This document shows, one piece after another, positions 36,778-50,820 of a DNA stretch of 64,000 nt. The notes below the pieces were generated by a model, which was not told where the DNA came from, did not search any database, and saw nothing but the letters and a program-made list of their open reading frames with translations. The translations under genes and the position numbers were made by a program. The stretch is from Smittia aterrima (Eukaryota > Arthropoda > Insecta > Diptera > Chironomidae), in the NCBI GenBank assembly GCA_033063855.1, contig CP093830.1, forward strand, positions 10,416,854 to 10,480,853, written 5' to 3'. Every line of letters begins with the position of its first letter. Positions within the stretch are counted from its first letter, which is position 1.

Positions 36778-39700
36778 ATGACAATGACGATGAGATCACT
36801 TGAACCGTCGCCGTATTTCGCTGGATATCCTTTCCAAGGTAAGACTAAGAGACATTTAAAAATCGTTGATTCAATCGTCGAAAAGGCATTAAGTTACCCA
36901 ACACGATCCTTGTTGATTAATAGCTCGTGATAAATTCTTGCGTCGATCCATTTCTCTCCTTCCATAATCGCATTTATTATAAATTAGATAACAGTTGCAA
37001 TATAACACAACACAAGGAAAAATACGAAAAAGATCAAACGAAAGGTTGCTGCTTTAATCCGTCGGCGGTCAGCTTTTAATATTAAACGAAAGAGAAAAAG
37101 ATTCCGATCGAGGATCCTCTGTTGAACAATGATTTTGACATTTTGTGGAAGGTGAGAAAGAATACGGCACCGAATGCACAATATGTCGCTGTTCAACATC
37201 AAAAAGATCGTACCTGCAGCCCTTAAGAATGTTTTCGGGGCAATTTAACTGATGATCTCACAATAGGCACGATCAAAATGTTTTATTGAAAAGATAGAAA
37301 AGCGTTGGAGTGATGTCGAGGGTTGAGTCAGAGCTCTGACTGTCAGAGCGACGGAGAAATTTGAAATTGAAATTAAATATTTCAAGAAAAATTATTCAAA
37401 GAAATAATTGCAAAAGTTTTTTGTGGATTTAATTGAGAAACTTTTCATAAAACTTTTCATGAAACTTCAACATCAATTCTCGTCAAACTTCAACTAATCG
37501 TTCACTCAGCTATAACAAATTTCCTTTAATTACTGCCGTGTATTTCTCAACAGTCTCCACGCTATAAAAATCAAGTAATGTTCATTTATCAGATAAAAGA
37601 CATAAGCGCAAAAGCAAAAATCAGTAAAACGCGTCATAAAATTATATTTTATGCAAATTTGAAAAGTCGCAAAATGCATTTGCTTTAGCTTTGGATTCCA
37701 AGCCTTCAAAACGAAGAAGAAGGCGGCTCTGCATTTAAGCAAAAGTTAAGGATCAAACTTTATTTTTCACTTCATCTCTCTCGGCTATCAACATCAGAAA
37801 GAGAAAGACCGCAAGCGAAATAAATCGCGTTGTAAAGAACGTTGGTAATGAGTAAGCTTCACTTTTCGGCGCAGACATTCTGGCGCGATATGCATTCCCG
37901 TCTCTTCGTTTTGCATAGCGCTCCGCTCGACGATCGTATTCTTCTCGCCTTCGTTTTGTGAGTCTCTCTATGAAGAAGGCTCACACAAACGATCGAGCAC
38001 AAAAGAAACATCGTGTAAGATATATTATTATTTTATGATGACGATAATAAATATATCGGAATAACTCCGAAGGCCGGCGAGTTTCTTTGATCTTTCCTCT
38101 CAATATTTAATGTTTTTCGATATTTTTCTTGCTCAATTCTCCTTCGATGAGGGCTCACCATTATGATTATATAGTTTTTTAATACGAATTGGTATTTTTA
38201 CACTCTCGTTCGCGTTGACTTGCGGTGCTTTTCTTTCTTTTTTTTTCGAGTGAGAGAAGAAGAAGAGCCTGAAAGAAATTCCTGTATTTCAACACTCATC
38301 AATTTGCTGTGTAAAGGCCGATGATTGTGATCAAATAATGGGCAATATTCAATTCAAATAATTTGTATGCTCGTGTGGTAATTTGTGGATCAACAATATG
38401 CACAACTCATTCAACTCGACATCGCTCTCTCCCAATTGTTTGATTATGATGAGTTTTCTATTATTTATTATTAATTGAAAAGCGTTCAAAATATTTACGT
38501 TTGAGTGGGCCGCGTCCATGCACGGCCTGCTCATTTATCTAATCATCACGTCGCTCTCTCTCTTCCTGCCGCTCGCGTACGTTATTAACGATATTAGTTA
38601 ATAGCAAGCGAATTAATTATGTTATTATAAATCATATTTTCATGATTTATTGTCTTGATTACTGTCTAATAAAATTAAAAGCGATGTCTGTCGGCTGAAG
38701 AACACACACAATGCGACGATGGATTAATTTAAGAAGAAGAATTTTCCACTTCTGTTGTCGTCTGATTAAAATCAACTTGTAATCTTCTTAATTTCACAAA
38801 GTGTTCACTTCTATCCTTAAAGAAGTCACTGACAACACTTTCCCGCTTCCTTAATCATGAGTTTGCATCTGATTCCTGAATCAACGTAGGTCGGAAGAAT
38901 TCATTAGCTCGAACAGAAATCAGAAATTCCTTTTTAATTTTTGCCGACAACCAGTCTCGGTGGATCTTCAAACGACACCGTCCTCTATTAATAATAAATA
39001 TTTTGATGACATCATAATAAAAGAAGAGATGTTGTCTGAAACGCCGATAGAGCGATAATATCTGTTCGGTTGGTTATAATAGGTGAACATCATAATAGAA
39101 AGAAAGAATCATTTATCTTGTATCGTTTCTCAAAAGAGCCTCAGCCACAATAATGGACTGCTTGGGCATCTTTCGCTTCATTTGATCAGCTAAATTAACA
39201 ATTTTTAAAGAGAGAAAGATGAAAAATCGCCGTTTCAACGCCTTTTTATATCGACCAGGGAAAGAATAGTGAAATGTTTTATTTTATTAATAAAAATCTT
39301 TTATTTCTCTTTTGGTTTTCACTCCAATGGAATGGAGACAGATTATGATGTATTTGAATCGTAATGCGATGTAATATCATAGTCTTTCGACTTTTGAATG
39401 TTGAATGAGATGATGAAGAGGAAGACTGTGATTGACCGGCTCGTGAATCTATTAAGAAACTAGTAAAGATCTCCCGTCATTGATTGAAGTGCCGACTTGA
39501 TTGTCTAGAAGCTAAATTATGTAATCATCGAGATGTTCTCTCTCTCGGCAGACTTTTAGTCTTACAAACCAAACCAAGTATACAAAATAATTTTACAAAC
39601 GCGGATAAATTACAAGGGATCTTAATAACACGAACACTATCGCCATTAACGTCCAACTCTGCCTCTTTCTCATGATTGTAATTCACATTTTACGCTCAAA

Positions 39701-42391
39701 AAAAAAAGCATCCGACGAAGGGGTGACGACGTTGACTTGAAGCTGAACTCAGTCAAAGCGCCGTCTCGATGTTCCCTTCGCGTCTCTCTCGAGCAATTTC
39801 CCAGAGTGTAAACACGGTCATTATTGCTCGCCACTTCCATGGCTATCATTTGAGTCCGAATGGTGTTCATCACATTCCAACCGCCGCTGTCGGCATCGTC
39901 TGATCATCGTTCAACAACAAATTGACCATTGATTTATTCAGAGTACGAAGCCTCTCTTTTTCCATGTATTTAATTCAATTAAGTAATCTTTTCTTTCCAC
40001 GTCAAATTCTATGCTTTGGTACTCAACGAAAAGCGAAGGGAAGAAAGAAATTGCGAATGCGCTTTCGCAGCGTGCATCGATCCGATGTGAATCTTCTTCA
40101 ATCTCAAGACGAGCAATAAGAAGAGAATATCACACACGATGAAGTTCTCACAATGCTTACATGCTCAATGGAGCCGTTTGATGTTCAGATTCGACTTCAA
40201 ACCTGGACGGGATGAAACGAAATGAAATCGTTCAGAACATTGAACGAGAGACAAAAAGGAAAAATCGTTTTCTCGTGAAAGAAAAATCGAGTAAAATGTA
40301 AAAGGGATCAGCTCAATTGTGCATGAAGTAAGAAAAGTGCCTGGAAAAGATCATTTCATTATCTTCGTCCCAAAATTAAGTTGTTATGACACAAACGTAA
40401 AGGGAAGCAAGCCGAGTCTTTCAGCTTTATGCTTCAGCGAATCTTCGAGTGAGAGATGAAGGAGGAAAAAGAAAACGAAATGATTGAATTCTCTATTGAG
40501 AAAAAGGAAAATGGACAAGATAAAATTTAATTTAAAATCAGTGAAGAGCCTTGTCTCGTCTTGGTCTTGTGGGGATTTCAATTTGAGTTTCTTTTTCTTT
40601 GTTTATTGGATTCTGCGGATAATCTCTTCGGCTTTGCCTCGAACGTAAATATTTTTGAGATAAATGCTTTTGTATCGTCGGCTAATGGTATTCAAACGAT
40701 ACCTGTGGCTTTAATCTTTATTGAAAATGTTTTCGGGGATCCTAGCAAAAGATTGTGAACTTTGTCTTGTGCCAGATCGAAACGTTTTTAAGATTATCTT
40801 GTCAACCTTTTAATTAGCAATCACTAACGAAATCTCTTTCTGTTTATTACAGGCCAAGGACGAATGAATCAACTCGGCGGTGTTTTCATCAACGGTCGAC
40901 CCCTTCCTAATCATATCCGACTACGAATCGTTGAGATGGCAGCATCCGGCGTTCGACCTTGCGTCATTTCACGTAATCTCCGTGTTTCGCATGGTTGCGT
41001 CTCAAAAATTCTAAACCGCTATCAAGAGACTGGAAGCATTCGACCGGGAGTGATTGGCGGAAGTAAACCTCGTGTCGCAACACCCGAAATCGAAAATCGC
41101 ATTGAAGAGATGAAGAAGGAGAATCCTGGAATCTTCTCATGGGAGATTCGCGAGCAACTGGTCAAAGAAGGCATTTGTGACAAGCAAACAGCACCGTCGG
41201 TGAGTTCCATTAGCCGATTGCTGCGTCAGAAAAACGGAGATGAAGGCGAAACTGAAATTCCAAACAATTATTCTAATAATGGAATTCTCGGGCAGTCTGA
41301 CGAAAGTGAAACGGAATCTGAGCCTGGCATTCAATTGAAGCGCAAGCAAAGAAGATCACGAACGACATTCAATGGCGAGCAATTAGAAGCACTCGAGCGG
41401 GCGTTCGCACGAACTCAATATCCTGACGTTTATACACGCGAAGACTTGGCACACTCAACGGGTTTGACGGAAGCGAGAGTTCAAGTTTGGTTCTCTAACC
41501 GTCGAGCAAGATTGCGCAAACAAATGAATTCACAACAAGTTCCTACATTCAATTCAAGTCTATCATCCTATCCATCACAATACGATTCATCACTCCAACT
41601 ATCACAATCAACGTCGTTACCGCCTCCAATGCAATCGTGGACGCAATCCTATACAATGAACAGCAGCAGCCAGCAATCATCGCAATCAGCCTTCAATCAC
41701 TTACCGCCACCAATGGTTGCAAGTTCAGCAGCGCTTAGTCCCGCTTCATTGAGTTCGAGTCCAGTTCATGGAGGTACAACATCAGCATCTTCAGCTCCGC
41801 CACCCACAACAGCAACATCATCGATCTCCGGTAGTAACATGAGCTCAACATATAATTACACTTCACTAGCGGATCACCAAAGCAACATTGGCGCGAGTCA
41901 AAACCATTTAAGCTCAGCTACGCCACCTACGCCTCCTGTCTCAGCATCATCATATCCATTCACGTACAGCTCATCATTTGACCAAACACCGCAATGGCGC
42001 ACCGGAATGTCGATGCAACCTAAACTTCCATTGCCAGTCACCGGACCTGGATTCGAGTGGGATGCCTACAGGTAAGAAGAGTCGCCACCGCAATGAATTA
42101 AATTACAGTAATTACGTAATTTTCTGATTACCTCTTCCGCTTCGCGAATTTAAATTTTAATTAACGCAAATGAAAGAGCATTTTGTGTTTTGCGCTCTCT
42201 CGCGTTGCAATGTTTTTGCATTCAGCAAATTTGTAATTCGCATTTTGTTTAATAATTACAGTTCCTTCTTCGCCAACAACATGAATCATTACGGACAAAG
42301 TGTTCAGAGTGGACATCCATCGTCGCTATCTCCATCAAGTGCTGAAACGAAATCTTATCACGGACTGGAGATTAATTCACGTGTTCATTAA
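36778..42391 (+). CDS. gsb: Gooseberry, Pax3/7-group paired-domain homeodomain transcription factor
   Basis: Nuclear DNA-binding regulator of segmental and nervous-system patterning. Coding exons are 36778-36838, 40853-42071 and 42262-42391, joining in frame to 469 residues. The first ATG of the frame at 36778 starts MTMTMRSLEP, and the first intron falls right before the paired domain (YPFQ then GQGR), as in other Pax3/7 genes. The paired domain spans about residues 21-148. An octapeptide-like motif YSNNGILG lies at 160-167. A paired-class homeodomain with Ser at position 50 (WFSNRRARLRKQ) lies at 186-245. The tail is rich in Ser, Pro and Gln. I prefer gsb over gsb-n or prd because the homeodomain has STGLTEARVQVWF and is followed by MNSQQVPTF, like Drosophila gsb from memory. 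No second Pax gene is in the window. Confidence 0.9.
36839..40852 (+). other. Intron 1 of gooseberry
   Basis: A 4.0-kb intron with GTAAGA donor and TTACAG acceptor. It contains a perfect 14-bp palindrome followed by a half-site copy (37327-37349) and many AT-rich homeodomain-type cores (ATTA, TTTATGA). No coding exon was recognised. Intronic enhancers are plausible for this gene class. Confidence 0.65.
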
Positions 42392-45300
42392 CAAATCGAT
42401 CTGATAAGAGAATTATTAATTGGAAGCTTGCGGCGGAGAATATTGTCAAACGATTTGAGGCTGCAGAAAAATTGGAATGAGCTTTGAGCTCTCGCTGGCT
42501 TGACATTTCGTTCGAATCAAAGATTTTTGTCCCAATGTTTAATCGTAGCTCTAGAAATAAAATTTATTAAGCCTCACTTAGTTAGATTTGTTTAGCGTTA
42601 GTAAGAGAAACTTTAAAGAAATCAAACTTTTTCGAAGGGAACAAAAACGTTTTGTCATGTAAATGAAAATGATTTTAGAAAACTTTTGTAAAATGATTTA
42701 AAGGAATTAAGAATAAAATGTTCGACACATAAAAAGATTTTTTCTTTCTTTTCAATAGTTCGAGGAGGAACAAAAGAATTTTTATTTCCAGCGCGGACGA
42801 AATTTGATTATTTATCATAATCCAGGACTCGACATTCAAGTTTGAAGATGAAAGTGGCGGAATGAGAAATATTTCTCATCTCTTTTCTGGATTTTCCCGT
42901 CGCTCTAGCAATTTCATGCTTCACCTGATCCGGGTCACTTTGAGTTGTTAATTTTGCTCTTCAAGGATTAATTCATTCGGACTTTTCATTCGGAGATTTC
43001 CACTCAAGCGAGCTCGAGTTCAATTTGAGAAAGAATTGCTTTCCGCCACCGCCATCATCATCATCATCTCTTCTGGCTTGATTATCTAATTTAAAATTCA
43101 TTGATTAAATTTTCAATTCAAGCGACGAATGAAAGAGAACGATGATTTAAAGTTTCAAAGAATGCTCGGACATCCCTTCACTTGAGTCACCGCTCGACTC
43201 TGAAATGAAATGAAAAGACATGAGAACAACTTTAAACCTATTACGACAACAAATTACATAATTTTAACTGATGATGTTGCTTTGTGCTCGTCGATGACAT
43301 TTCCTTGTGTGTCACATGAGGAGCTGAAAGGCATTTTGTGAGGAGAGAAAAGAGAAGGAACGAAACGAGTCATAATTCATTCTGGAGACCACCCCGAGCA
43401 GGGAATGAAAAGAATCACTGTTACGAAGCAAAAAAATTGGCCAAACGCACAAGAGCGATGACAACTTACTGATTATTTTCTAATAAGTATTTCTTTTGTC
43501 CTCACAATGATTTGTTATCCAACGCTCCATGCCGTTTTTTTATTGCCATCGTTTTGGGAGTTCTGGCCTCGCTCGCTTTGTTCGAGAGAGTTTCTTTCTT
43601 TGAGGAGCTCCGAAAAGGGAAGGCGATGCTTGTAGTTTTGAGGTTCCTTCATTGTTCGATCGTCCTTAGGTCGATTTCCAGTAGCAGTTTCTTCGCAATA
43701 ATGATAACAACACAAACAACGTGGGGGATGATTTATTTTCATGACAATATTCAATGTACTTCAAGTGATTCAATCTAGTCTTGCAAGAGCGATAAAATGA
43801 TTTTTCATGTTCCGGCGAGAAAATACTTTTTTCTCCTGTGCCTTTGCTGCGTTATCATGATGATGCGGTGAGACTTTTATGACGTGAAGATTTGAGTGGG
43901 AGAGAAATTGCTTTGCTCCATCTCAATCAAACTTCTATTACGATCTTTCAGCTGTCTCATCCAACGACTGCATGTGATTTTCATTAACCATAACTCAATT
44001 TCATGTTTATGGATTCGCTTATGTAAGTCAAGCTCTGAATAATTCAAAGTAAATTTCATTTAGTTGATGGAGGAATTAATGAATTATTCATTCGTAAACA
44101 TGTTGTAAACAAGGCAGCATCGACAACAAACGCTGCATAATTTCCGCAGCTCCTGCTCGTTGTTGCGATCCTTGAGTTCTCAACTCGCATTCTAAAGACT
44201 CTCGAGAACGAAGAAATTTCCGGTATCGTTAAAACATTTGCAAATTAAATCCTGGAAATTCAGTCTCCGCTGGTAACAAGGAAGAAATACAGGAAAATAT
44301 TCAGAGAACTCAAAGTTAATGGAAAAAATATTCCAAGAAAATTCTCAAGTGAATTAAAAAGTTTTCGAGAACACTAGGAGCGGAGTTGAAGCTGAAATAT
44401 TGCTCAATGGGCCGCAATCTTCTCAACGAAATCCTCGTGAGCTTTTTAATATAAAAATTCAATCTTCATAATGGCAGAGAAGACTTCTCAAAAAGGAAAC
44501 TAATGTGATTGAAAGCATATTCCTTATATTTCCTGTTTGCTCATCTCAAATTAATTTCTTAGATTTGATTTTCATTCTTAATCAGATCGAATTTGATATT
44601 CCGCAAAACTTTTTTTTACGACAAACTCTATTTGCTCGAGGAGAATAACTTTGTTTGCTTATTTCGCGACGATATTTTTCTTCTCACTCCGCAAAGTTTT
44701 CTTGTGAAATCGTTTGCTTTAAATCTCTTCAGGAGACAGCGTGTCGCGACCTAAAAAAAACAAAACTTCAATAACACAACAAGGAGCCTCGTTACAGCCA
44801 AGTCCATAGTTCACCGAAGGCAAATCGATTACGAGTCATATCAAATTCCAAAATCAACATTGAAACTTTATTAAAAACAAAGCAAAGATTTTTATTGCCC
44901 GCGCCAAGAGCTTTGATTCGGTTAATTTGAAATCTCCGGTAGTGTTTTATTATTGTTACCGTAGGAGATCAAATTATCGATGCCCACAGACCGAAAATAT
45001 AAATCAGAACTTGATTTGAAGTTTAATTCGGAGGAAAGAGAAAGAGAAACTTTCAAGAAATCACGAGAACGATGCATGAAAACACTCGATTTAAGGTGAA
45101 TCGTTTGTGTTGTGTGCTACAATTAAACGTTAAAAATCGAGCATTCAGAAACGCATAATTTCTTTGATTGCTTGTTTAATTGATTACGAGTGCTTGAGTT
45201 CGGAGGGATTTCCTTGGACGTTAGTCATGATCGAGCAGTAACAACATTGCAATGCATTTCAAGACATTGAGGAATGGAAAATCTATGAAAGCAAAATCAC

Positions 45301-48300
45301 AGATTGTTGGCAAATGAATGAATCGTTTTTGAGGAATTATCGTGGCAGAGGAAAAAGTGAGAGAGATCGATACATCTGCTGAACGTGAAATTATAATTTT
45401 TCACGGACCATTTATAACATTTTTCTATGTTTTCTTGATCAATGATTTATTAGCTAGTTTCTAGGTTGTTTCTCTACTGAAGATTTAAGAAAGAAATCAG
45501 AGAGATTATTTTTTTTGGGAATACTAATAACTTGAGATAAACTTAAACTAGATTACGCATCTAACTTTTTTTTATTAAATATTTCAAGTTTCAAAAACTT
45601 CAAGAACTTAATTTAAATTCAAAATTAAACTATGCAAACTTCACTTCTAGTTTAATTTTATCTATGATAATTGTTGAGCTGATTCCGGACGAGATGCTGC
45701 GCTTTTTGCTGCTTTCCTCCGACAATAAAAAAAAAGTATGAATTTTTCTCAATCATTCAAGAATTAGTTAAAGAAGAGAAGAAGAAAAAGAAGGAGAAAA
45801 GTTGAGAAGGAAATGCTGTTGATTTATCATTTCTCTCAGTCTATAAGCTTCTTCCATTGTCTTAATCTTTGTTTTGGCTTTTGTCTATGAGCGAAATTAA
45901 TTACAAGACCTTTAAGACCGAGCGGAAATGATCATCGATTAGACTTTTTGGCTGAGGGATTTCATTTTCTTAATTTTTAATCCCCGGACAGGGCGGCGCA
46001 ATGTGAATGATTGTGAGAAAGTCAATCAGCATCCCGTGAGAGAAAGAACCGAGAGACAGGAACTAAATCAATCAAATCCAATAAAATATTGCCAGCTGTA
46101 ACTGCTCATGATTCTCGTTCACTGAAAGAAATGCTCGTAAAGAGAATCTCTCCCGAAAAAATATAAAATTATTAACAATTGAACAGAGAATTTTACACGC
46201 TTTACGCTGAATTATTCAAACACAGCCTATAAAGCTGAAACATTTTTTCCTCGTTCACCCGAACACTTTTCGAACAATCTCGTATTCTTTTAATGAATTT
46301 TTATGAATGTGTTTCTCGTTTACAAATAGCTCGACTCGTACCGGGCGATTGCAGCTTACGATTTATATTATTTATAGGGAATTTACGTTTTGCTAATGCA
46401 GATCCCACTCTGGAATTGTTCGGTTGGCATTCAGAAGTTGTTGTCATTAGAGTGAAAATGGTGGAGCTGGGTAGGGCAGCTGGATTTTTCTCTTGTTCAG
46501 TGAAAGCTTCTTTAACATCATTGGCAATCTCGTCCCGACTAGAAATAAAAGTTGGGAATTTAATAATAAAAGAAATAAAAGAGATTTAAACAAATAGAAG
46601 ACTTTCGCACCACCACACCGAAGCGACAAACAGAAATTGAGAAAAATGAATTTCCACGGTTGTCAAGAACTTCTTTTTATTTCAATTTTTTGCATTGTTG
46701 CTCGGTAAATGCTGTTTTTCCATCTCTCTGATGTTTTAAAGTTTGAATGTCAAAAAGTGTCAGACAGGAACTGGGTGAGAGTGTTCGTTCATTCTCATCG
46801 CGTCGTCGATACGATCCTGGTGGTTGATTTGGGGTGAAAAGCAGCCTTAATGTACTTCATAAGCCGTTGGTATAGGTTCGGGTCGAGATGATATCCCTTT
46901 TCTCTTTAAGTAACAACGTTCTAGGCAGCAGCTCTTGTCAGAGTTTTTATTTTTATTTCTTCACGCTTCCATTATGAATTTATGTGCATTTTGCTTTGTT
47001 GTAAATGCTTTCTCACTTCTTTATTTGTTACCCCTTCGGAAAGTCTTGTGTGGAAGGGACCACCCCGATCATAGTTGAGAAAGGGAAGGGCGACGATTTT
47101 GTGTGAACTTTATGACTCGTTCCCTGCGACAAAATGAATTCAATGCCGAGATGAGACAGGAAAAGATGAAATTGAATTCGAGGGCGACATTTTGTTGATC
47201 GTTGAGCGGCGATTACCAAAGACGAATACAGATGCCGACAAAAACGAGAGAAAATCTGTTAACCCAATTAGCTTTTCTTCCGCTCTTTAAGATGTTGCCG
47301 GAAAAGTCTCTTTAAGGTTTTAATTATCGCACACATAGCTTAAGGATACGTCGCATTTAATTTCCAATTAGAGCTGAAGTTTGAAAAAAGCGAGAAATCA
47401 ACAAGAGAAGTCAAACCACTTTTCATGAAATATTCACTTATGCATATTCAAGTGCTTCATGAAGTTGTTGTCGCAACAAGAATTTTTTTTAATTAAAAGG
47501 AAAATGCTTTTTAATTAGAAAAGAATTTTCACCTGAAACCAGTTTCATTGAGAGCAACTAATTGCTGTTGCTCTAATTGATCCGTAACTCTACCTGTTCT
47601 CATTGCCTAACAAAGAATTTCTTCTGTCGTCTTCACGCTGAACCATATTTGCCATGAGAGTGCGAATGAAATGCGACGAAACAAATTTTCCGTAGAAAAT
47701 TTCAATTTTTCTCGTTCCGGGGGGAATTTGATGTGAGAGCTTCCCGTCTGACTGCTTTCAATAGAAAAGGAATTTCAGTGGTTTCTCTCTCTCACTCTCT
47801 CTCGCTTTCGATATACGACCGAAATAGATATCTAGTCTACAAAGCAAGCAAGGCAGGCATTTAATAATTCATCACCTCTCTTAAATAGATGGAAATAATT
47901 TAGCGACGATAATTTCATCATGCCTTGGATGAAACGAGACGGAGAGCATCGTCTACGAGTGTAAGGAGCCGTTTCGAAACGTGAAATGAAGTCATCAACT
48001 GCTAACCGCAAAATGGTATTTTGTGACAGGCAGAGTTTAATTAAATTATTTGCTATTAAGATGTTTAACTGAAGACAAGTTTGCGGAGAATTACGTTAGG
48101 TCATGGAATTTTATGGGTTTCCTCTCTCGTTCACTTTCTTATTCATCCTAAAGCAATTTCTTCACGTACACGCTTTAGATTATCGCTGAAATATTCATAA
48201 AGATTTCGTTTTTGTTCTCCGTACCGTTCGCAATGGAGTTTTATGGACTAAATGAGTTCGGAGAGGTAAGACGACATCTTCTTAACTCGAACAGCTTGAA

Positions 48301-50820
48301 ATCTTTCACAAATATTTTCCCATCAAAGGAATTAACTTCTAGATCAACTCGACTTTCTCTCTGTTCTCTAAACAAAATCCTGATGAAGTCACACAAGATA
48401 GTAATTTTCTTCTCGTCTCGCTTTGTCAAAAGAAGGCTTAGCAAAGCCAAACACGAGCTAGACGAGCGAAAAGAATCTCTAAAATTAACAAACATTCTTC
48501 GTAATCCTTTTTGAGTGATTAAGACTTATTATGATCCTTACTCGAGTCAGAACAACACAACAACAAGTTCGCCAACGCAAGACGGAGTGTAAATGGATAA
48601 AGGATTGGGTTTGAGGGGATTAACAGTTCTGGAAAATAATTCTTTAGATTAACACGAACTTCTTCATTTAATATTTTCGCAGGATCATTGATCGAGATAT
48701 TCGCTTCACAGCTTTGATGATTTTCTAATCTTTCTTGTCATCTTTGAAGAAGTTGTCACTTAGCAACTTTATCGATTTTTCATTTCAAACCAAATAGACA
48801 AAGTTTTCATTTTCAGGAAAACTTTCAAAAACCATTAATTGTCGAGTTCAATAGGAAAAAGGTTTTTCTTTTTTGTGGTTTCTCTCTTCATTTAGCAATT
48901 GAAACAATGTCGAGTAAGAAGACCCTCAAACATGTGAAAGTCAAATGTAAATTCCTAACATTTTCCGATTAATTTCCGACAGTAAAAGTTTATTATAATA
49001 ACGTCGTGACTACCTTTTGGAGCAACGTGACCGCTCAACAAATTCCGATCACAACGTTCAGAAGCATTTTCATCATGTGTAGGCCAAAACCCGAGAGCAA
49101 TTTGTTCCGGGCGTCTGTTTCATTTCTGACTCTTCTCCATCTCTCTTCATGTTCTAATTTGTTAACTCAACTCCGATGTTTTCAAGCGTTTAAACATTTA
49201 AAATGCAAATTGACATCTATTTCCACCTGCAACGTGTGAGAGAGAGAAATCTAAATTAAGCAATCGAAATCTGAAGCCAACAATGTTGTTAAACGCTTTG
49301 GTTTTTCGGAATGAGCATGGGACGAGATAATAACAGGCTTCCGCAACGGGAAAAAGTGTTGAAATCATCACTTAACCACTTAAACACAATATTTATGGTC
49401 AAAGCAGATATTTTAATGGATCCTCTCTTTATGTGGCGTGATAAAGAAACAGTTCCCTCCTAATATATCAATTTGTGAGACTTAATAATAGCGCCCCGAA
49501 GAATCTTCATGTTTACACCCATTTCGGACTTAGAATCAAACATCTATCGGCATCTGGGTGGTCATTGAAGAATTCAATGGTCTTAGAGTCTCTAAGACAC
49601 CGTCGTGTATAATTTATGAAACTTTAATATTTGCGATAACAGAAACAGAAGCAAAACGAAATCAGCAAATAAAAAATTAAACGTCTGCATATGTTCGATT
49701 TTAAATGATATCTGTAAGAGATGTTTAAATTTGTTTTACGGTTTTCCCATCGAAGCAAGAAATTAACTTCATTCGCAAAGTATTCGAAGAGAAAATTCTT
49801 TCCCAAACTTGTACGTGCGATGAAATATTAATAATCTGCACCTTTTTTGGATGATGGATAGACGACAGACAACGGGAATTTACATGTGAAAGCAGCGACT
49901 AATTAAGTTAAACGAGATGAAAGGAATTTTCGTGTCCTTTCATACTAAAGATCAAAGTGAAGGCTATAGACACAATGAGACCTGTTTGTTCCGCTAAATT
50001 GACGTGAAAGAAAGCGAGAGTTTAAGGATTTCTAGATGTTCTGAATGAATTCGACCTACAGCAAAGCAAAACCCCAATTGACTTCCTACCACCAAAGATA
50101 GTTTGAATCAGCTTGAGGAAAAAGCAATTGAATGAAATCTGAGCTCCATTTAATCCCCTCCCACTCACACATTCGAATTAAATTTATGTTTACCCTTCTC
50201 AGCTGAAGATTACAACTTGATAAATCGCGAACTCCAACCGCTTTGAACAAAATTGTCTTTCATCCGCTACATTCATCAGTAAAACGTTGCAAAACGAAAA
50301 GTTTTCACTTTTCATTGGCTGACTAGATCGAAAAGTTCTCATTGACTTTAAAATTCTCAATCTGCTGATAGTCACTCGAACGTGAAGCTCAACCCGCAAT
50401 AAATATTAATCCAGATTTCCCAATGAATTTCGCGGCTTTTGCTATTTTCATTAATTTTCGATTAGCGTAATTGCAGAATTATAAAAAGCTTCCTAAAGCC
50501 CCCGCACACCGCCAAAGATGAAATCAATTTCGAATGATTATTCACGCCATCGAGTTTCTTTATCACAGGTTGCTTTTTACTCGGGGATTTGAAAGCGCTT
50601 GGCGACATGCAAAAATATTCAAATTTTTATTTGCTCATTACGATTTTATGTTCTCAATAACAATAAGAAACGAAGATAATATTTTTTTTTGTTTTCAGAA
50701 GAGGGCGATAAAACGCCTCATTAGAAAGAAAATTGGAAGTAAATAAAACTCAAATTTATGGCGTCTCGCGAGATGTGGCAGCGCCAAAGGAGGAGACGAC
50801 AGTTGATTTATATTGGAAGC
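42392..50820. other. Non-coding interval between gooseberry and AdSL
   Basis: The 3' UTR of gooseberry occupies the first few hundred bases, and the convergent AdSL 3' UTR the last few hundred. In between I see no supported gene on either strand. Simple sequence occurs (CAT repeats near 43050, CT-rich near 47790). Downstream enhancers of gooseberry are possible. Confidence 0.55.
42556..42561 (+). terminator. Polyadenylation signal of gooseberry
   Basis: AATAAA 165 nt after the stop codon. A second copy at 42711-42716 offers an alternative 3' end. Confidence 0.55.

Noticed and set aside
43044..43071. CAT/CCG trinucleotide run
   Set aside because: Simple sequence of about five units in non-coding DNA, not part of any coding frame.
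46293..46589. 98-codon plus-strand frame between gooseberry and AdSL
   Set aside because: No recognisable domain, no splice-supported extension and no promoter or poly(A) context. Long chance frames of this size are expected in about 8 kb of DNA.
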